Assembly (NCBI GenBank): GCA_050289625.1
Contig: JBNKGC010000180.1
Location: 1 to 12,292, forward strand
Source: NIC37A-2 sp050289625
Lineage (GTDB): Bacteria > Myxococcota_A > Polyangia > Polyangiales > Polyangiaceae
Direction: 5' to 3'
Length of the DNA: 12,292 nucleotides
How positions within the stretch are numbered: the first letter of the stretch is position 1; each line of letters begins with the position of its first letter. The position numbers and the translations under genes are program-made. Below, in pieces: positions 1 through 7,420 of this stretch. The notes beneath the pieces were generated by a model, which ran no database searches, was not told the DNA's origin, and saw nothing but the letters and a program-made list of their open reading frames with translations.

Positions 1-179
1 GGTCTGGTGACTGGCGAAGGGGCTCGCTCCCCGGCGGGGACGCGGCGCCTTGTCACTCCTCGGCCTTCGGCCTCGGGTGCCTTGGTTTGGTCCGGGCTGC
101 TGAGCCGAGACGGGTCACCTACGTTCCCGCCGCGCGGTTTTGGGGCGGCATGCACGCGCCGGGATCGAGCTTCGACCCC

Positions 180-533
180 TCAGGCGAGGGCTTCGGCGTA
201 GTCGGCCTCGCGGAATCCCACCAGGGCCACGCCGTCACCCACCACCAGTGGGCGCTTGATGAGCTTTCCGTGAGCGGCCAGCTCGTCGAGGGCCTGCGAC
301 TCGCTCATCGTTTCGAGGCGCGCCTTGTAGTCACCCTCGCGGTAGAGCTGACCCGACGTGTTGAAGAGCTTGCGGACGGGAAGTCCGCTCTCCTTCAGAA
401 CGCGAGTCAGGAGTTTTTTGGAGGGTGGCTTTTCGACGATGTCGATGAGCTCGGCCTCGACACCGTTCTGTTCCAGCCACTTCAGAGCTTTCTTGCACGT
501 GCCGCAACGCGGGTAGTGATAGACGGTGATCAT
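180..533 (-). CDS. ArsC/Spx-family thioredoxin-fold protein (YusI-like arsenate reductase family)
   Basis: A 117-residue cytoplasmic protein of the ArsC/Spx superfamily. Family members are glutaredoxin-like oxidoreductases or RNA polymerase-binding redox regulators; many carrying the 'arsenate reductase' label have no proven arsenate activity. Seen directly: the N-terminal beta-strand MITVYHYPRC leads into a CGTC (CXXC) pair at Cys10 and Cys13; NTSG follows at 58-61 and the conserved LIKRPLV segment at 91-97, with GFRE near the C-terminus. The NTSG plus LIKRPLV pattern fits the YusI-like branch. Length is normal for the family. I chose the ATG at 533 because it places the CXXC strand at the N-terminus; two in-frame upstream ATGs would add an unconserved tail. 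It lies 32 bp after the msrB stop and is probably the last gene of that operon. The family is well supported; the substrate is unknown. Confidence 0.88.
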   Translation of the reverse strand: MITVYHYPRCGTCKKALKWLEQNGVEAELIDIVEKPPSKKLLTRVLKESGLPVRKLFNTSGQLYREGDYKARLETMSESQALDELAAHGKLIKRPLVVGDGVALVGFREADYAEALA

Positions 534-565
534 CGCCCGAAGCGATAGCATTGGTTGCGGGGTTC

Positions 566-1003
566 TCACTCGTCGTCGAGAGACTTTTCTTCGAGCTCGA
601 GAGCCACCGAGTTGATGCAGTAGCGTTGTCCGGTGGGATTGGGGCCGTCGTCGAAGACGTGCCCGAGATGCGCGCCGCAGCTCTTGCAGCGGACCTCGAC
701 CCGGCGCATCCCGTGGCTCAGGTCCTCGAGGTGCTCCACCTGCTCCAGCGCGGTCGGCTGATAAAAGCTCGGCCAGCCGGAGCCGGAATCGTACTTGTGC
801 CCCGACTCGAAGAGCGCTTCACCGCAGCAGACGCAGCGATACGTGCCGCTCTTCTTGCAGTCGTAGTACTCCCCGGTGAAAGGGGGCTCCGTGCCGCACC
901 GCTGCGTCACGGCGTACTGTTCCGGAGTGAGACGCTCGCGGAGCTCGGTGTCAGTCGGCCGAGCCCCGGGTGCGCCCGGACCTGCCTTGCGATCGTCGCT
1001 CAT
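566..1003 (-). CDS. msrB: Peptide-methionine (R)-S-oxide reductase MsrB
   Basis: A 145-residue MsrB, which reduces the R-epimer of methionine sulfoxide in proteins or free methionine, repairing oxidative damage at the cost of thioredoxin or a similar reductant. Seen directly: an MsrB start (LTPEQYAVTQ, then GTEPPFTGEY), two zinc-binding CXXC pairs (Cys57/Cys60 and Cys106/Cys109), the active-site segment GWPSF at 76-80, GHVFDDGP at 114-121, and the catalytic RYCINS with Cys129. Cys36, just before GTEPPF, could serve as a resolving cysteine; this is a guess. No signal peptide is visible, so it should be cytoplasmic. The first 20 residues are a low-conservation Gly/Pro/Ala stretch. It sits 24 bp downstream of a lipoprotein gene and 32 bp upstream of the CXXC protein, all on the minus strand, so an operon is likely. 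The upstream ribosome site is weak. Confidence 0.97.
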   Translation of the reverse strand: MSDDRKAGPGAPGARPTDTELRERLTPEQYAVTQRCGTEPPFTGEYYDCKKSGTYRCVCCGEALFESGHKYDSGSGWPSFYQPTALEQVEHLEDLSHGMRRVEVRCKSCGAHLGHVFDDGPNPTGQRYCINSVALELEEKSLDDE

Positions 1004-1027
1004 GCTTTCGACGTAGCGCCGTCCGCC

Positions 1028-1486
1028 TCAAGGAGCGAACGATTTGCGAGTCGGTGGCACGGGTGCTGGGGCGACGGTTGCGTCGCTGCTCTTCGCTGCG
1101 ATGGCCGAGCCGGCGGGAGCGGTTGGATTCGGCATCACGGCGCCCTGTTGGGTGTCCAGCTGCGCGCGCGTTTGGGCCAAGACGGTCCGCGAGTTCGGAG
1201 GCAGTGCTCCGGGGTTCTTCTGGTTGACCCAATCGCAGTAGGCGAGCCAGCGCCGGGCCCCCTGGAAGTCCCCGAGCTGCATCAGGGTCATCGCGCGGTA
1301 GAGGCCATAGCTCGCGCGCTTGTCAGCCGGCCATTCGTTGAGCCGGTACTCGTTGCGCTCGAAGATTTCCGCCGCCTCGACGTAGTAGCCGTCGGCGTAC
1401 AGGGCCTCGCCGCGCGAGACGGTGCCGCCAGTGCAGCCGAAGGCCCCCGAGGCAAAACCGATCGCTATGAGAAACGAGCCCTTCAT
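1028..1486 (-). CDS. Small exported lipoprotein, possibly TPR-like
   Basis: A 152-residue protein of unknown function. The first 18 residues (MKGSFLIAIG, then FASGAFGC) look like a lipoprotein signal peptide with Cys18 as the lipidated residue, though the box (AFGC) lacks the usual Leu at -3. Residues 25-95 have a helical pattern with one TPR-like repeat (EALYADGYYVEAAEIFER) and a second helix pair (YGLYRAMTLMQLGDFQGARRW written in family style: small residues at regular spacing), suggesting a scaffold. The last 40 residues are rich in Pro, Ala, Ser and Thr and look disordered. The ATG at 1486 is chosen because a GGGAG ribosome site lies six bases upstream and the signal peptide starts there; the reading frame extends further upstream but that extension is unconvincing. 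It is the first gene of a probable operon with msrB and the CXXC protein. Confidence 0.75.
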   Translation of the reverse strand: MKGSFLIAIGFASGAFGCTGGTVSRGEALYADGYYVEAAEIFERNEYRLNEWPADKRASYGLYRAMTLMQLGDFQGARRWLAYCDWVNQKNPGALPPNSRTVLAQTRAQLDTQQGAVMPNPTAPAGSAIAAKSSDATVAPAPVPPTRKSFAP

Positions 1487-1902
1487 CCGAACTCCCAAAG
1501 TAGCCCGATCGAATTTACGTCGCCAAGTGGTCCCTTTGACAGGGGCTATCGACGCAAAACAGTTCGAATTTTGTGGGGTCATTGTATGTGGGGGTGAGCA
1601 GGAGTGAGGTGAGGCTGCCCCGGACCCGTCCGAGAACGCCGCTCCGGTATGGGTCATTCGGTCCGATTCGAGTCCGTTGGAGTGGGAGCGCTGGCTACAG
1701 GGCCGGACACCTGGCCGGACGGACGTTCGTCCGCTCGGCACTCCGGGCGGATGACCCGCCCTGTTGATCCGGTGGCCGAACGGTGACGTGGACAGGCACC
1801 TGCCGTTTGCCTGCCCACCTTCACTCCGCTCGGAACTCCCACCGGACCACACACCGGCGACCACGGTTTTCAGCCCTCCCTTTGCCATCTGAGCCAAACG
1901 GG

Positions 1903-1943
1903 TGGCACAATCCGCGCCAATTGGCGCCTGGCACATTCGGGGC
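1903..1943 (+). promoter_or_regulatory. Two tandem sigma-54-like -24/-12 motifs
   Basis: TGGCACAATCCGCGC (1903-1917) and TGGCACATTCGGGGC (1929-1943) both carry TGGCAC with the -24 GG and a -12 GC at the spacing that sigma-54 promoters need. Their starts are 26 bp apart. The -12 parts (GCGC, GGGC) lack the usual TTGC, so strength is uncertain. Use of the second copy would start transcription near 1955, about 40 bases before the ATG at 1993. The operon downstream encodes a sigma-54 activator, which makes the motif more believable. Inference only; no start site is known. Confidence 0.45.
1914..1927. repeat. Perfect 14-bp palindrome GCGCCAATTGGCGC
   Basis: A perfect 7+7 bp palindrome sits between the two TGGCAC elements and overlaps the -12 part of the first. 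Its symmetry and place suggest an operator for a dimeric regulator. It is too close to the putative promoters to be a typical upstream activator site, so repression or occlusion is more likely if it works at all. Confidence 0.5.
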
Positions 1944-1992
1944 GGCCGGAAGTGGGAGTCTCGGTGCGAGACGAGAAATCGAGGACAGGGCG

Positions 1993-2892
1993 ATGAATTG
2001 CGGACGAGCTTGGGGATTGAGTGCAGCTCTCAGCGTGCTTTGCGTGGCGGCACCTACGTGGGCACAGGAATCGGAGAACGTGGATCTGGAGGAAAGCGTG
2101 GAGGGCTCGGAAGACGCGGCCCCCGGTGATGACCTCGACCTGGACGAAGAAGATGTCGCGAAGGACGCCGCCGACGAAAAGAAGTCGGACATTGAGGTGG
2201 CTCCCCTCGAGGAGGAACTTCCCGAAACCAGTCCGGTCGAAGAGGCGGGGAAGACGTACTACTTCGTGGGCCTCCGCTACCGCGGGATCATTCTGCCGAA
2301 GTTCATGATGCGCATGTTCGCCGACGGCGGCTCGACCGTGTACGTGAACGGTGTCGGGCCGGAGTTCGGCATTCGCAAAGACGACTTCGAGATCCAGCTG
2401 TCGGCTTGGTACGCGGGGTACGGCACTGACGACATCCCGTTCAAGTCGAAGTCCGATCCGGACACCGCGTGGGAGCTCGTCAACAGTGATCTGTGGACGA
2501 TGTACCTGACGGCGGACTTTCTCTGGAGCCAACCGCTCTCCTCTGATTTCGCCATCAATTACGGTGGCGGTGCGGGCTTCGGTATCGTGTTCGGCGATCT
2601 GTTTCGCAATGAGGCCTACTTCCCCCCTGGAGTGGCCGCCAATCCGGATGGTGATGGTCTCGTGAGGTGCACCGACGTCGGAGAACCGGATGGGAACCAG
2701 TGTCCTCCGGGCGAATACGGAGACCCCGAGCCGAGCTGGGCCAACGGTGGTTCGAAACCGATCCTCTTTCCGTGGCTCACCGTGCAGACGGGCGTCCGCT
2801 ACAAGCCCCACCGCAACTTCGTGGCGCGTCTCGACCTGGGGTTTGGGACGAGCGGTTTCTTTTTCGGGATCGGAGCCGACTACGGACTCTGA
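1993..2892 (+). CDS. Exported acidic protein with probable outer-membrane beta-barrel domain
   Basis: A 299-residue protein of unknown function. Residues 1-24 form a clear signal peptide ending in PTWA before Gln25. Residues 25-86 are strikingly acidic (runs of Asp and Glu, almost no aromatics) and probably disordered. From residue 88 to the end, alternating hydrophobic and polar strands rich in Tyr, Phe, Trp and Gly (for example YYFVGLRYRG, YLTADFLW, YGGGAGFGIVFG, NFVARLDLGFG) look like a small outer-membrane barrel. A loop at 210-255 contains the only two mature cysteines, Cys226 and Cys237, likely a surface disulfide. The ATG at 1993 follows a GAGGA ribosome site (1981-1985) and begins the signal peptide. 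Only nine bases separate its stop from the kinase/activator gene, so they are probably co-transcribed and functionally linked, perhaps as envelope sensor or target. Barrel assignment is inference from pattern. Confidence 0.75.
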   Translation: MNCGRAWGLSAALSVLCVAAPTWAQESENVDLEESVEGSEDAAPGDDLDLDEEDVAKDAADEKKSDIEVAPLEEELPETSPVEEAGKTYYFVGLRYRGIILPKFMMRMFADGGSTVYVNGVGPEFGIRKDDFEIQLSAWYAGYGTDDIPFKSKSDPDTAWELVNSDLWTMYLTADFLWSQPLSSDFAINYGGGAGFGIVFGDLFRNEAYFPPGVAANPDGDGLVRCTDVGEPDGNQCPPGEYGDPEPSWANGGSKPILFPWLTVQTGVRYKPHRNFVARLDLGFGTSGFFFGIGADYGL

Positions 2893-2901
2893 GAGTTCTC
2901 G

Positions 2902-5900
2902 GTGATGCGTCCGGAGGTTCCTGGTCGCTACGAGCTCCTCGATCGTCTGGGTCGAGGCGGAGGTGGCGAGGTTTGGGCTGTCCGGGATCGGCAGGGGGGT
3001 CAGCGGCGTGCACTCAAGGTGCTGGCTGGCAACTTCGGTCCTGGAGAGGTCGATGCGCTGATCCGCGAAGCGGTGTCGCTCTCCGGTCTGGAGGGCCTCG
3101 GGCTGCCGCGGGTTCTGGCATTCGGGCGTCTTCGTGACGGGCGTCCGTACCTGGTGCGGGAGTTGGTCGAAGGGGAGAGCCTGGAAGACCTGATCGTATC
3201 GAACACCGATCCGATCGAGCTCTTGTCCCACGTGGCGCGGGCTGCAGACGTGCTGACCTCGATCCACCGTGCGGGACTTCTGCACGGTGACATCAAGCCA
3301 GCCAACGCCATCGTCACGGCGAGTGGGGAGGTCAGCTTGGTCGATCTCGGGCTGGCCGCTCCGTGGCGTGACGGAGGGGCCATGCCGGAAGGGCTCACCC
3401 CGCACTACGCGGCCCCGGAGCTGTTCTCGGGGCGCCAGCTCACGGCCCGTAGCGAGGTCTATTCGCTGGGAGTCATCGTTCGGGAGATAGTGGAGACCAC
3501 TCGAGGGCAGCTCGACGCTGCAGTGGCCCGTGCCCTGGGTGAGATCGTGGAGCGGGCAACCCAAGCGGAGCCCTCGGCGCGTCACCCCTCGGTGGACGAG
3601 CTCGGCAGCGCGCTTCGGCGGGCCGTGCGCTTGCCTGCGCGCGGCCTCGCAGCCGCCGACGAACGTTGGCCCGTGGAGGGCATCGACGCCCCTGCCAATG
3701 CGCTCATCGCCGCGATCGGCGAGCTGGAGCCGGGAAGGTCCCTGGTCCTGCGGGGGCCCGAAGGATCGGGACGCTCGACTCTCCTGCTCCGCGCGGCGTG
3801 GACCCTCGCGATGCGCGGGGTGCCCGTGGTTTGGCTCGATGAGGAGTTGTTGCGCGATCCGAGCGCAGCCACACGCGAGCTCGACGAAGGGCCTCTGGGC
3901 CCCGTCACGTTGCTCGTCGACGCTGATGGAGTGTTCGACCCCGGAGGCTTACCCGAAGGCCTGCGCCAGCGGTTGGAAAGGGAGATCGCCACGGGAGGGC
4001 GGCTCGTGTTCACCGGTGACCTCGGGCTCGTGTTCGAAGTGAGGAGCTTCGACGTGCCTCCCCTGGACGAGGCGGCCGTTCGAAGACTCCTGAATCGTGC
4101 CATTCCTTCGCTCAGCACGCAGATGGTGCGTCGTGTGATCGAGGTCACCCAGGCTCGCCCCGGAGACTTGCGACGCTTCGTGGCACGTGCGGCCTCCGAG
4201 CCGATCGCCTCGTTCGACGACCTGGAGCGGCTCTTGCGAAGCGACGAGGCGCTGTCGGTTCCTCCCCCGGGCGCACGCGCGGCGGCGGCCTTCTACTTGG
4301 ATCACGGGCGCTACGCTCAGGCGCGCGCTGCCCTCGACGAGCTCGGTCTGGACGACGTGGAAAGCGCCTGGCTCGAGGCGCGGTGGCAGCTCGCTGCGGG
4401 GTCCGCCCAACGAGCGCTCGAGCTCGTGGCGGGTGTGGAAGAGTCGCTCGCCGAGGTCGAGCCGAACCTTCGCGCTTTCGTGATCGCGTGCCGAGCGCGT
4501 GCCCACCTCGGTGTGGGCCAGTACGCTCGAGCGCTCGAGTTGCTGGCTCGAGCGGAGGAATTTCCCCCCGTGCCCCGCGCCGAAGCGCTCGCCTACCGCG
4601 GACTCTCCCAGACACTGCTCGGCGAGCGTGGTGCGGCCGTGGAGACCTTGAGACACGCCCTTTCTCTGGCCCGTTCGACCGGAGACGCCAGGATCGAGGC
4701 GCTCGTGGCGTCGTCCCTCGCGACGGCTCTCTGGAGGGACGAGCAGCTCGACGAATCGAGCGAGGCCTACCGGGATGCCATTGCCGCGGCCGAGCGCGCC
4801 GGGGACGCGGGCACGCTGTCGAACGCCCAGATCAACCTCGCGGGCCTCCTGAAAGTGCAGGGTGATCTTGCCCCTTCGATGGAGATGCTCGAAGCGGCGG
4901 TGGACACGGCGCGCCGATCGGGACGGATCTCGACGCTTCACCAAGCATTGCTCAATCTCGCCAACGCGGATCTCTACCTCGGTCGTCTCGAGCGGGCGCG
5001 CGCGACGATCGAAACGGTCGACGCCGAGTGCATGACCGCCGTATCCCGCGCGCAGTTCGTCGGCCTTTGCGCGGAGCTCGAGGCGCGCGCCGGCAACGTG
5101 GGCGAAGCCCTGGGCCATTACGACGAGTGCCAGGCGGCCTGGACCGAGCTCGGGCGAAAGGCCGAAGCGGCCGAAACCTTGCTCGAATCCGTACTCGTTG
5201 CTGCTCGTACGCAGGCGCCCGACGTTGGGGAGCTCGGCGTGCGGGTCGAGCGCGCGCGGAGCTTGCTGGGCTCGACAGACGGGCAGGAGCCTCTGCTCCA
5301 TTTGGCCGAAGCCCGTCTCGCCGTGCTTTGCGGAGATCGTGCGAAGGCGGCGGAGGAGTGCGAGCGCGCGCGGCGCGCTGCAGAAGCTGCCAGCCAACGC
5401 GAGTGGCTCTGGCGGGCGCTCGAGATCGAAGCCGACCTTTTCGAGGAGTCCGGGCAGGTCACCAGGGCGCGGAAGGTACGTGAAGAAGCTCTCGAGGTTC
5501 TCGAGGAGATCGGCGCACGGCTGCCGCGGGATCTACGCGAGGTCTACTGGAACGATCCGCGACGGAGCGCGGTCCGCGAAGCCGCAACGCTCAGCACCGC
5601 GCACGCTCGCACGGAGCCGCTCACGCCTCTGCACCTCTCATCGGGCAGGACCCGTTCGGGCGTCGATGCGGTGTCGCGCCTCACAGAGACGCCTCTCGAG
5701 CAGCGACTTGCCAACATCCTGGCGGTCAACAGCGAACTTGCGGGAGAGATCGACGTCGAAAGGTTGGCGCCGAAGATCGTCGGTCACGCTGCCGATCTGT
5801 TGGGGGCCGAACGGGGCTTTCTGCTCCTCGGTGGGTCGGGAGCCGAGCTCCGCGTCGTAGCCGCGCGCGGGGCACGGGGAGGCGCGGAGGGGGAGAGTCA

Positions 5901-7371
5901 TCGAGCGTTCTCGAGGTCCATCGCCGCGCAGGTGGTAGAGAGTGGAGAGCCCTTGGTAAGCGTCGATGCTGCCCGGGATGGTCGTTTCAGCGCCTACGAA
6001 TCGGTGCATCAGCTGATGCTTTCGGCTGTCGCCTGCGTGCCGATCCACGGCCCCAGTGGAAACGTCGTGGGCGCTCTCTACCTGGAGACTCGCGGAGCGA
6101 AGCGTCCTGATTTCGCCGCTGAGCTTCCGACCCTGCGGGCATTTGCGGACCAAGCGGCGATCGCCCTGGAAAACGCGCGCCTGGTGCGCGAGCTTCAGGC
6201 GCGAACGGGCGAGCTCGAGGCCAGCAATCGAGAGCTTTTTTCGGCCCGCGAACGCTTGAAGGAGCTCCTCGACGAGCGCACTGCCCGTTTGAAGGAGGCA
6301 CGGCGCGAGCTTCGGTCCACGCGAAAGGCGCTCGAAGCACACTACACGTACTCCGGGTTGGTCGGCACGAGCGCCACGATGCGCCGAGTCTACGCGCTCA
6401 TCGATCGAGTGAAGGACACGGACATACCCGTCTTGATCACGGGCGAGAGTGGAACCGGCAAAGAGGTCGTCGCCCGCGCCATCCATCAGGCGTCACCCCG
6501 CTCCAAAGGAAAGCTCCTCGGCGTCAACTGCGGTGCCATTCCCGAGCAGATCCTCGAAAGTGAGCTTTTCGGGCACGTGCGTGGGGCGTTCACCGGAGCC
6601 GACCGAGATCGCAAGGGCCTGTTTCGTGAGGCGGAAGGCGGCTCGCTCCTACTCGACGAGATCGGCGAAACTCCGGCGAAGATGCAAGCGGGGCTCCTGC
6701 GCGTGCTTCAGGAGCGGCGGGTTCGTCCGGTCGGAGGCGCGGACGAACGGTCTGTCGATTGTCGCGTGATCTTCGCGACGAATCGCGATCTCTCGACCCT
6801 GGTTCGGGACGGGAGGTTCCGGGAAGATCTCTACTACCGGATCCAGGTGGTGGAGATCGCGCTGCCACCGCTGCGCGAGCGGATCGACGACATCCCGCAG
6901 CTGGTCGATCACTTCCTCGAACGATTCGCGAAGCGTTTCGACCGCCCGAAGAAGGCCCTGACGCGTGAGGCTCTCCGCCGGCTCAGCAGCTTTTCCTGGC
7001 CTGGCAACGTGCGTCAGCTGGAAAACGTGCTGTTGAACGCGTGGGTTCTGAGCGACGACACCGAAATCACGGAGGAAGACATCGACCTTCCGGGGGTGCC
7101 GACCGCGAGCCATGCGCCGCCCCCCGCCCGTGTGCCACCTTCTGCGCTCGGGCGCGCCCTGACGCACCCGGGGCAGCGAGCGGCCCCCGATGGGGGGCGA
7201 GCCCGGGTAAGCCAGCGGCGCCAGTCGATTTCTCAGCACCGCCGCGACGAGCGCCAGCGCATCCTCGACGCCCTCGAAGCCTGCAACTGGAACCGGGTGA
7301 AGGCTGCGGAGCTCATCGGCATGCCCCGCAGAACGTTCTACCGAAGGCTGCAGAAGTACGGCATTCAGTAG
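2902..7371 (+). CDS. Ser/Thr kinase-STAND/TPR-GAF-sigma-54 activator fusion protein
   Basis: A 1489-residue cytoplasmic one-protein signalling chain. Residues 10-240 are a eukaryote-like kinase: glycine loop GRGGGGEV at 17-24, Lys39, Glu56, HGDIKPAN at 128-135, DLG at 148-150, APE at 171-173. Residues 262-450 resemble a STAND NTPase with a Walker A in which Arg291 replaces Lys. Residues 460-870 are a TPR-like helical array. A GAF domain covers about 935-1092, then a coiled coil to 1147. Residues 1151-1380 are a sigma-54 AAA+ domain: Walker A GESGTGKE 1181-1188, GAFTGA 1228-1233, Walker B Asp1252-Glu1253, GRFREDLYYR 1304-1313, WPGNVRQLEN 1366-1375. A Fis-type helix-turn-helix covers 1451-1487. 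All core activator motifs are intact, so it should drive sigma-54 transcription. The GTG at 2902 is directly followed by an ATG at 2905; either could be the start (GAGAG at 2891). It is probably co-transcribed with the barrel gene. Confidence 0.95.
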   Translation: MMRPEVPGRYELLDRLGRGGGGEVWAVRDRQGGQRRALKVLAGNFGPGEVDALIREAVSLSGLEGLGLPRVLAFGRLRDGRPYLVRELVEGESLEDLIVSNTDPIELLSHVARAADVLTSIHRAGLLHGDIKPANAIVTASGEVSLVDLGLAAPWRDGGAMPEGLTPHYAAPELFSGRQLTARSEVYSLGVIVREIVETTRGQLDAAVARALGEIVERATQAEPSARHPSVDELGSALRRAVRLPARGLAAADERWPVEGIDAPANALIAAIGELEPGRSLVLRGPEGSGRSTLLLRAAWTLAMRGVPVVWLDEELLRDPSAATRELDEGPLGPVTLLVDADGVFDPGGLPEGLRQRLEREIATGGRLVFTGDLGLVFEVRSFDVPPLDEAAVRRLLNRAIPSLSTQMVRRVIEVTQARPGDLRRFVARAASEPIASFDDLERLLRSDEALSVPPPGARAAAAFYLDHGRYAQARAALDELGLDDVESAWLEARWQLAAGSAQRALELVAGVEESLAEVEPNLRAFVIACRARAHLGVGQYARALELLARAEEFPPVPRAEALAYRGLSQTLLGERGAAVETLRHALSLARSTGDARIEALVASSLATALWRDEQLDESSEAYRDAIAAAERAGDAGTLSNAQINLAGLLKVQGDLAPSMEMLEAAVDTARRSGRISTLHQALLNLANADLYLGRLERARATIETVDAECMTAVSRAQFVGLCAELEARAGNVGEALGHYDECQAAWTELGRKAEAAETLLESVLVAARTQAPDVGELGVRVERARSLLGSTDGQEPLLHLAEARLAVLCGDRAKAAEECERARRAAEAASQREWLWRALEIEADLFEESGQVTRARKVREEALEVLEEIGARLPRDLREVYWNDPRRSAVREAATLSTAHARTEPLTPLHLSSGRTRSGVDAVSRLTETPLEQRLANILAVNSELAGEIDVERLAPKIVGHAADLLGAERGFLLLGGSGAELRVVAARGARGGAEGESHRAFSRSIAAQVVESGEPLVSVDAARDGRFSAYESVHQLMLSAVACVPIHGPSGNVVGALYLETRGAKRPDFAAELPTLRAFADQAAIALENARLVRELQARTGELEASNRELFSARERLKELLDERTARLKEARRELRSTRKALEAHYTYSGLVGTSATMRRVYALIDRVKDTDIPVLITGESGTGKEVVARAIHQASPRSKGKLLGVNCGAIPEQILESELFGHVRGAFTGADRDRKGLFREAEGGSLLLDEIGETPAKMQAGLLRVLQERRVRPVGGADERSVDCRVIFATNRDLSTLVRDGRFREDLYYRIQVVEIALPPLRERIDDIPQLVDHFLERFAKRFDRPKKALTREALRRLSSFSWPGNVRQLENVLLNAWVLSDDTEITEEDIDLPGVPTASHAPPPARVPPSALGRALTHPGQRAAPDGGRARVSQRRQSISQHRRDERQRILDALEACNWNRVKAAELIGMPRRTFYRRLQKYGIQ

Positions 7372-7383
7372 GGACGGGCGAAG

Positions 7384-7420
7384 CCGACACCAGCGCGCCA
7401 CTCCGGGTTATGCTGGTGCC
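7384..7420 (+). promoter_or_regulatory. Possible leaderless promoter with overlapping inverted repeat
   Basis: TATGCT at 7409-7414 matches the key positions of a -10 box and ends six bases before the ATG at 7421, the spacing at which transcription would begin on the start codon itself. CCGACA at 7384-7389 could be a poor -35 with a long spacer of 19. No Shine-Dalgarno sequence is present before this ATG. The 7-bp inverted repeat CACCAGC (7388-7394) and GCTGGTG (7412-7418) surrounds the -10 box and could be an operator or a hairpin following the preceding gene; it has no T tract. Inference from sequence only. Confidence 0.35.

Larger units (their letters stand above)
1487..1992. other. Divergent intergenic region, 506 bp, no gene
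   Basis: No convincing coding frame in either direction lies here. It separates the minus-strand redox operon from the plus-strand barrel/kinase operon, so it must hold promoters for both. The right end holds the tandem sigma-54-like motifs and a 14-bp palindrome listed separately. The middle holds small repeats: GGCCGGAC occurs at 1701-1708 and again at 1713-1720, followed at 1720-1733 by an inverted repeat (CGGACG, two bases, CGTCCG). I see no clear -35/-10 pair for the minus-strand operon. Confidence 0.7.

Noticed and set aside
55..75. GGCC-TTC-GGCC near the left edge as a terminator of the CXXC gene
   Set aside because: The stem is only four base pairs and no T tract follows on the minus strand.
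1056..1073. A TGGCACG motif in the lipoprotein gene as a sigma-54 site
   Set aside because: The -12 GC is not at the required spacing and it lies inside a coding region.
551..1597. A 348-codon plus-strand frame opposite msrB and the lipoprotein gene
   Set aside because: The opposite strand carries all MsrB zinc and catalytic residues, so this is a shadow.
1870..3585. A 571-codon open frame on the minus strand across the barrel gene and kinase start
   Set aside because: It is antisense to two well-supported genes, has no recognisable motif, and its composition is that of a GC-rich shadow frame.
3949..5397. A 482-codon open frame on the minus strand inside the kinase/activator gene
   Set aside because: It is opposite the continuous TPR-region coding frame and its protein is Arg/Gly/His-rich without domain pattern.
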